Below are positions 62,895 through 64,000 of a DNA stretch of 64,000 nt, one piece after another. The notes below the pieces were generated by a model. That model made no database searches and was not told the origin of the DNA. It was given only the letters and a program-made list of their open reading frames with translations. Source of the DNA: Kribbella soli. Lineage in GTDB: Bacteria > Actinomycetota > Actinomycetes > Propionibacteriales > Kribbellaceae. The stretch spans positions 806,001 to 870,000 of the forward strand of contig NZ_SJJZ01000004.1 of the NCBI RefSeq assembly GCF_004331345.1, read 5' to 3'. Each line of letters opens with the position of its first letter. The first letter of the stretch is position 1. The translations under genes were made by a program, and so were the position numbers.

Positions 62895-64000
62895 TCAGCC
62901 CCGTCGCGAGGTGATCTTCGCCCGCGCCCGCGCCACCTTGATCGCCTGCTTCAGGGTCTCCATGTCGTACGCCCCGTAGTGCCGCTGCCCGTTCACGAAG
63001 AAGGTCGGCGTACCCGACACGCCGCTCGTGTCCGCCGACTCGACGTCCTGCGCGACCCGCGCCGCCGCCACGTGCCGCTTCACGTCGTCGTGCAACCGAT
63101 CGGTGTCCAGACCGAGCTGTTCCGCGTACCCGATCAGGTCCTTCGGCTGGAGGTTCTCCTGGTTCGCGAGCAGCAGGTCATGCATCTCCCAGAAAGCACC
63201 TTGAGCGGACGCCGCCTCCGCCACCTCAGCCGCGATCTGGGCGCGCGGGTGCACATCGGACAGCGGCAGATGCCGCCACACGTACCGCAGGTCGTCGTCC
63301 TGCAGCAGGTCCCGGACGATCGGCTCGGCCATCCCGCAGTACGGGCACTCGAAGTCGCCGTACTCGACCAGCGTCACCGACGCCGTCTCCGGGCCGCGGA
63401 TGTGGTCCCGCTCGGGATCCACCGGGTCGGTCAGGTCGACCAGCTGCTCCGCGTCCCCTAGCAGTGCTAGCGCCTTCTTCGGCGGCGACAGCAGCTTGGC
63501 CGCGCGGAACACCGCCCAGGTCAGCGCCGACGCGACGATCACCGCGGACAGCAGACCGACCTTCGCCTCGGCCAGCTGCGGCCCGTCGAACGCGATCGTT
63601 GCGATCAGCAACGACACCGTGAAGCCGATGCCGGCGATCGTCCCGCTGCCGACGACCGCGGCCCAGCCGACCCCCGGCCGGATCCGCCCGCTGCTCAAAC
63701 GTTCGAGCAGCCAGGACACCGTCGTCACCGCGAGCGGCTTGCCGACGACGTACCCGACCAGGATGCCGAGCGTGATCGGCGAGGTGAACGCCTGCCCGAG
63801 GAAGGCCGCGTCGATCGTCACACCCGCGTTCGCGAGGCCGAACAGCGGGACGATCAGGTAGCTGGTCCACGGGTGGTACAGGTACTGCAGGCGCTCGTTC
63901 GGCGAGATCGTCGTGGTCAGTCCGACGGTCGCGGACCGCGCCAGCTCCGGCGTCGGTTGCTCACGGAACAACCGGAACAGACCGGTCGCCTCCTCCAGCT
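62895..64000 (-). CDS. nhaA: NhaA Na+/H+ antiporter fused to DsbA-like thioredoxin domain (N-terminus outside window)
   Basis: The frame stays open to the right edge. About 368 residues are visible. The first 165 are the C-terminal part of NhaA (LFGLANAGVTIDAAF, TIAGIGFTVSLLIATIAF). The last 180 are a DsbA-type thioredoxin domain with the redox centre FECPYCGMAEP and cis-Pro GVSGTPTFFVNGQRHYG. NhaA-DsbA fusions are known in actinobacteria. The thioredoxin part would act at the cytoplasmic or periplasmic face depending on the helix count, which cannot be read here. Confidence 0.92.
   Translation of the reverse strand, partial: LEEATGLFRLFREQPTPELARSATVGLTTTISPNERLQYLYHPWTSYLIVPLFGLANAGVTIDAAFLGQAFTSPITLGILVGYVVGKPLAVTTVSWLLERLSSGRIRPGVGWAAVVGSGTIAGIGFTVSLLIATIAFDGPQLAEAKVGLLSAVIVASALTWAVFRAAKLLSPPKKALALLGDAEQLVDLTDPVDPERDHIRGPETASVTLVEYGDFECPYCGMAEPIVRDLLQDDDLRYVWRHLPLSDVHPRAQIAAEVAEAASAQGAFWEMHDLLLANQENLQPKDLIGYAEQLGLDTDRLHDDVKRHVAAARVAQDVESADTSGVSGTPTFFVNGQRHYGAYDMETLKQAIKVARARAKITSRRG

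Overview
The window is high-GC DNA from a filamentous-type actinobacterium. Evidence is the codon bias (G/C in nearly all third positions), frequent GTG starts, a complete actinobacterial type VII (ESX) secretion locus, a SARP regulator, a MocR regulator and a PF04672-type methyltransferase. Gene content and style suggest Kribbella or a close relative in the Propionibacteriales. That genus assignment is inference.

Positions 1-24.7 kb are a type VII secretion locus. At the left edge a very large minus-strand gene (more than 1640 codons, running out of the window) encodes a CpnT-like polymorphic toxin candidate. It is preceded by an EspC-like and a YbaB-like gene. Then follow mycosin (mycP), two Esx (WXG100) proteins, a PPE-like and a PE/EspC-like protein, and eccC, all minus strand except mycP. 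From a short divergent intergenic region with a 14-bp palindrome, eccD, eccB, a second PE-like/PPE-like pair, eccE, a LuxR-type regulator and a beta-helix/CbxX AAA protein (EccA-like) run on the plus strand. A pair of related unknown genes and a membrane pseudokinase close the block.

Positions 24.7-32.7 kb hold a minus-strand operon in the order Fn3 surface protein, MoxR ATPase, DUF58, and a TgpA-like transglutaminase that has lost its Cys and His. A SARP regulator lies beside it. It abuts the secretion locus and may belong to it. Positions 32.9-38.6 kb carry ordinary chromosomal genes: DUF2231, two oxidoreductases, a PQQ-propeller lipoprotein, and an ECF sigma factor with a membrane partner.

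Positions 38.83-46.83 kb form a genomic island. An intact tRNA-Lys(TTT) bounds it on the right and a decayed copy of the tRNA 3' half bounds it on the left. The cargo is visibly richer in A/T. It comprises a three-gene ABC-2 exporter, a Gfo/Idh dehydrogenase, a GT-B glycosyltransferase, a DUF402 protein, and a truncated IS481-type element abutting the tRNA. No integrase is recognisable.

Positions 46.8-64 kb carry chromosomal genes: a G5/Excalibur lipoprotein, YceI, a flavin/F420-binding protein, an ArsR regulator, a TPP riboswitch with thiS and thiG, a LacI-DUF6807 fusion with its probable operator opposite a RidA gene, a class A beta-lactamase-like protein with LysR, an MBL-fold protein, a hydrolase, a GNAT acetyltransferase, MocR with a flavin oxidase, DUF1622, a TPR protein, a methyltransferase, a rhodanese, and an NhaA-DsbA fusion cut by the right edge.
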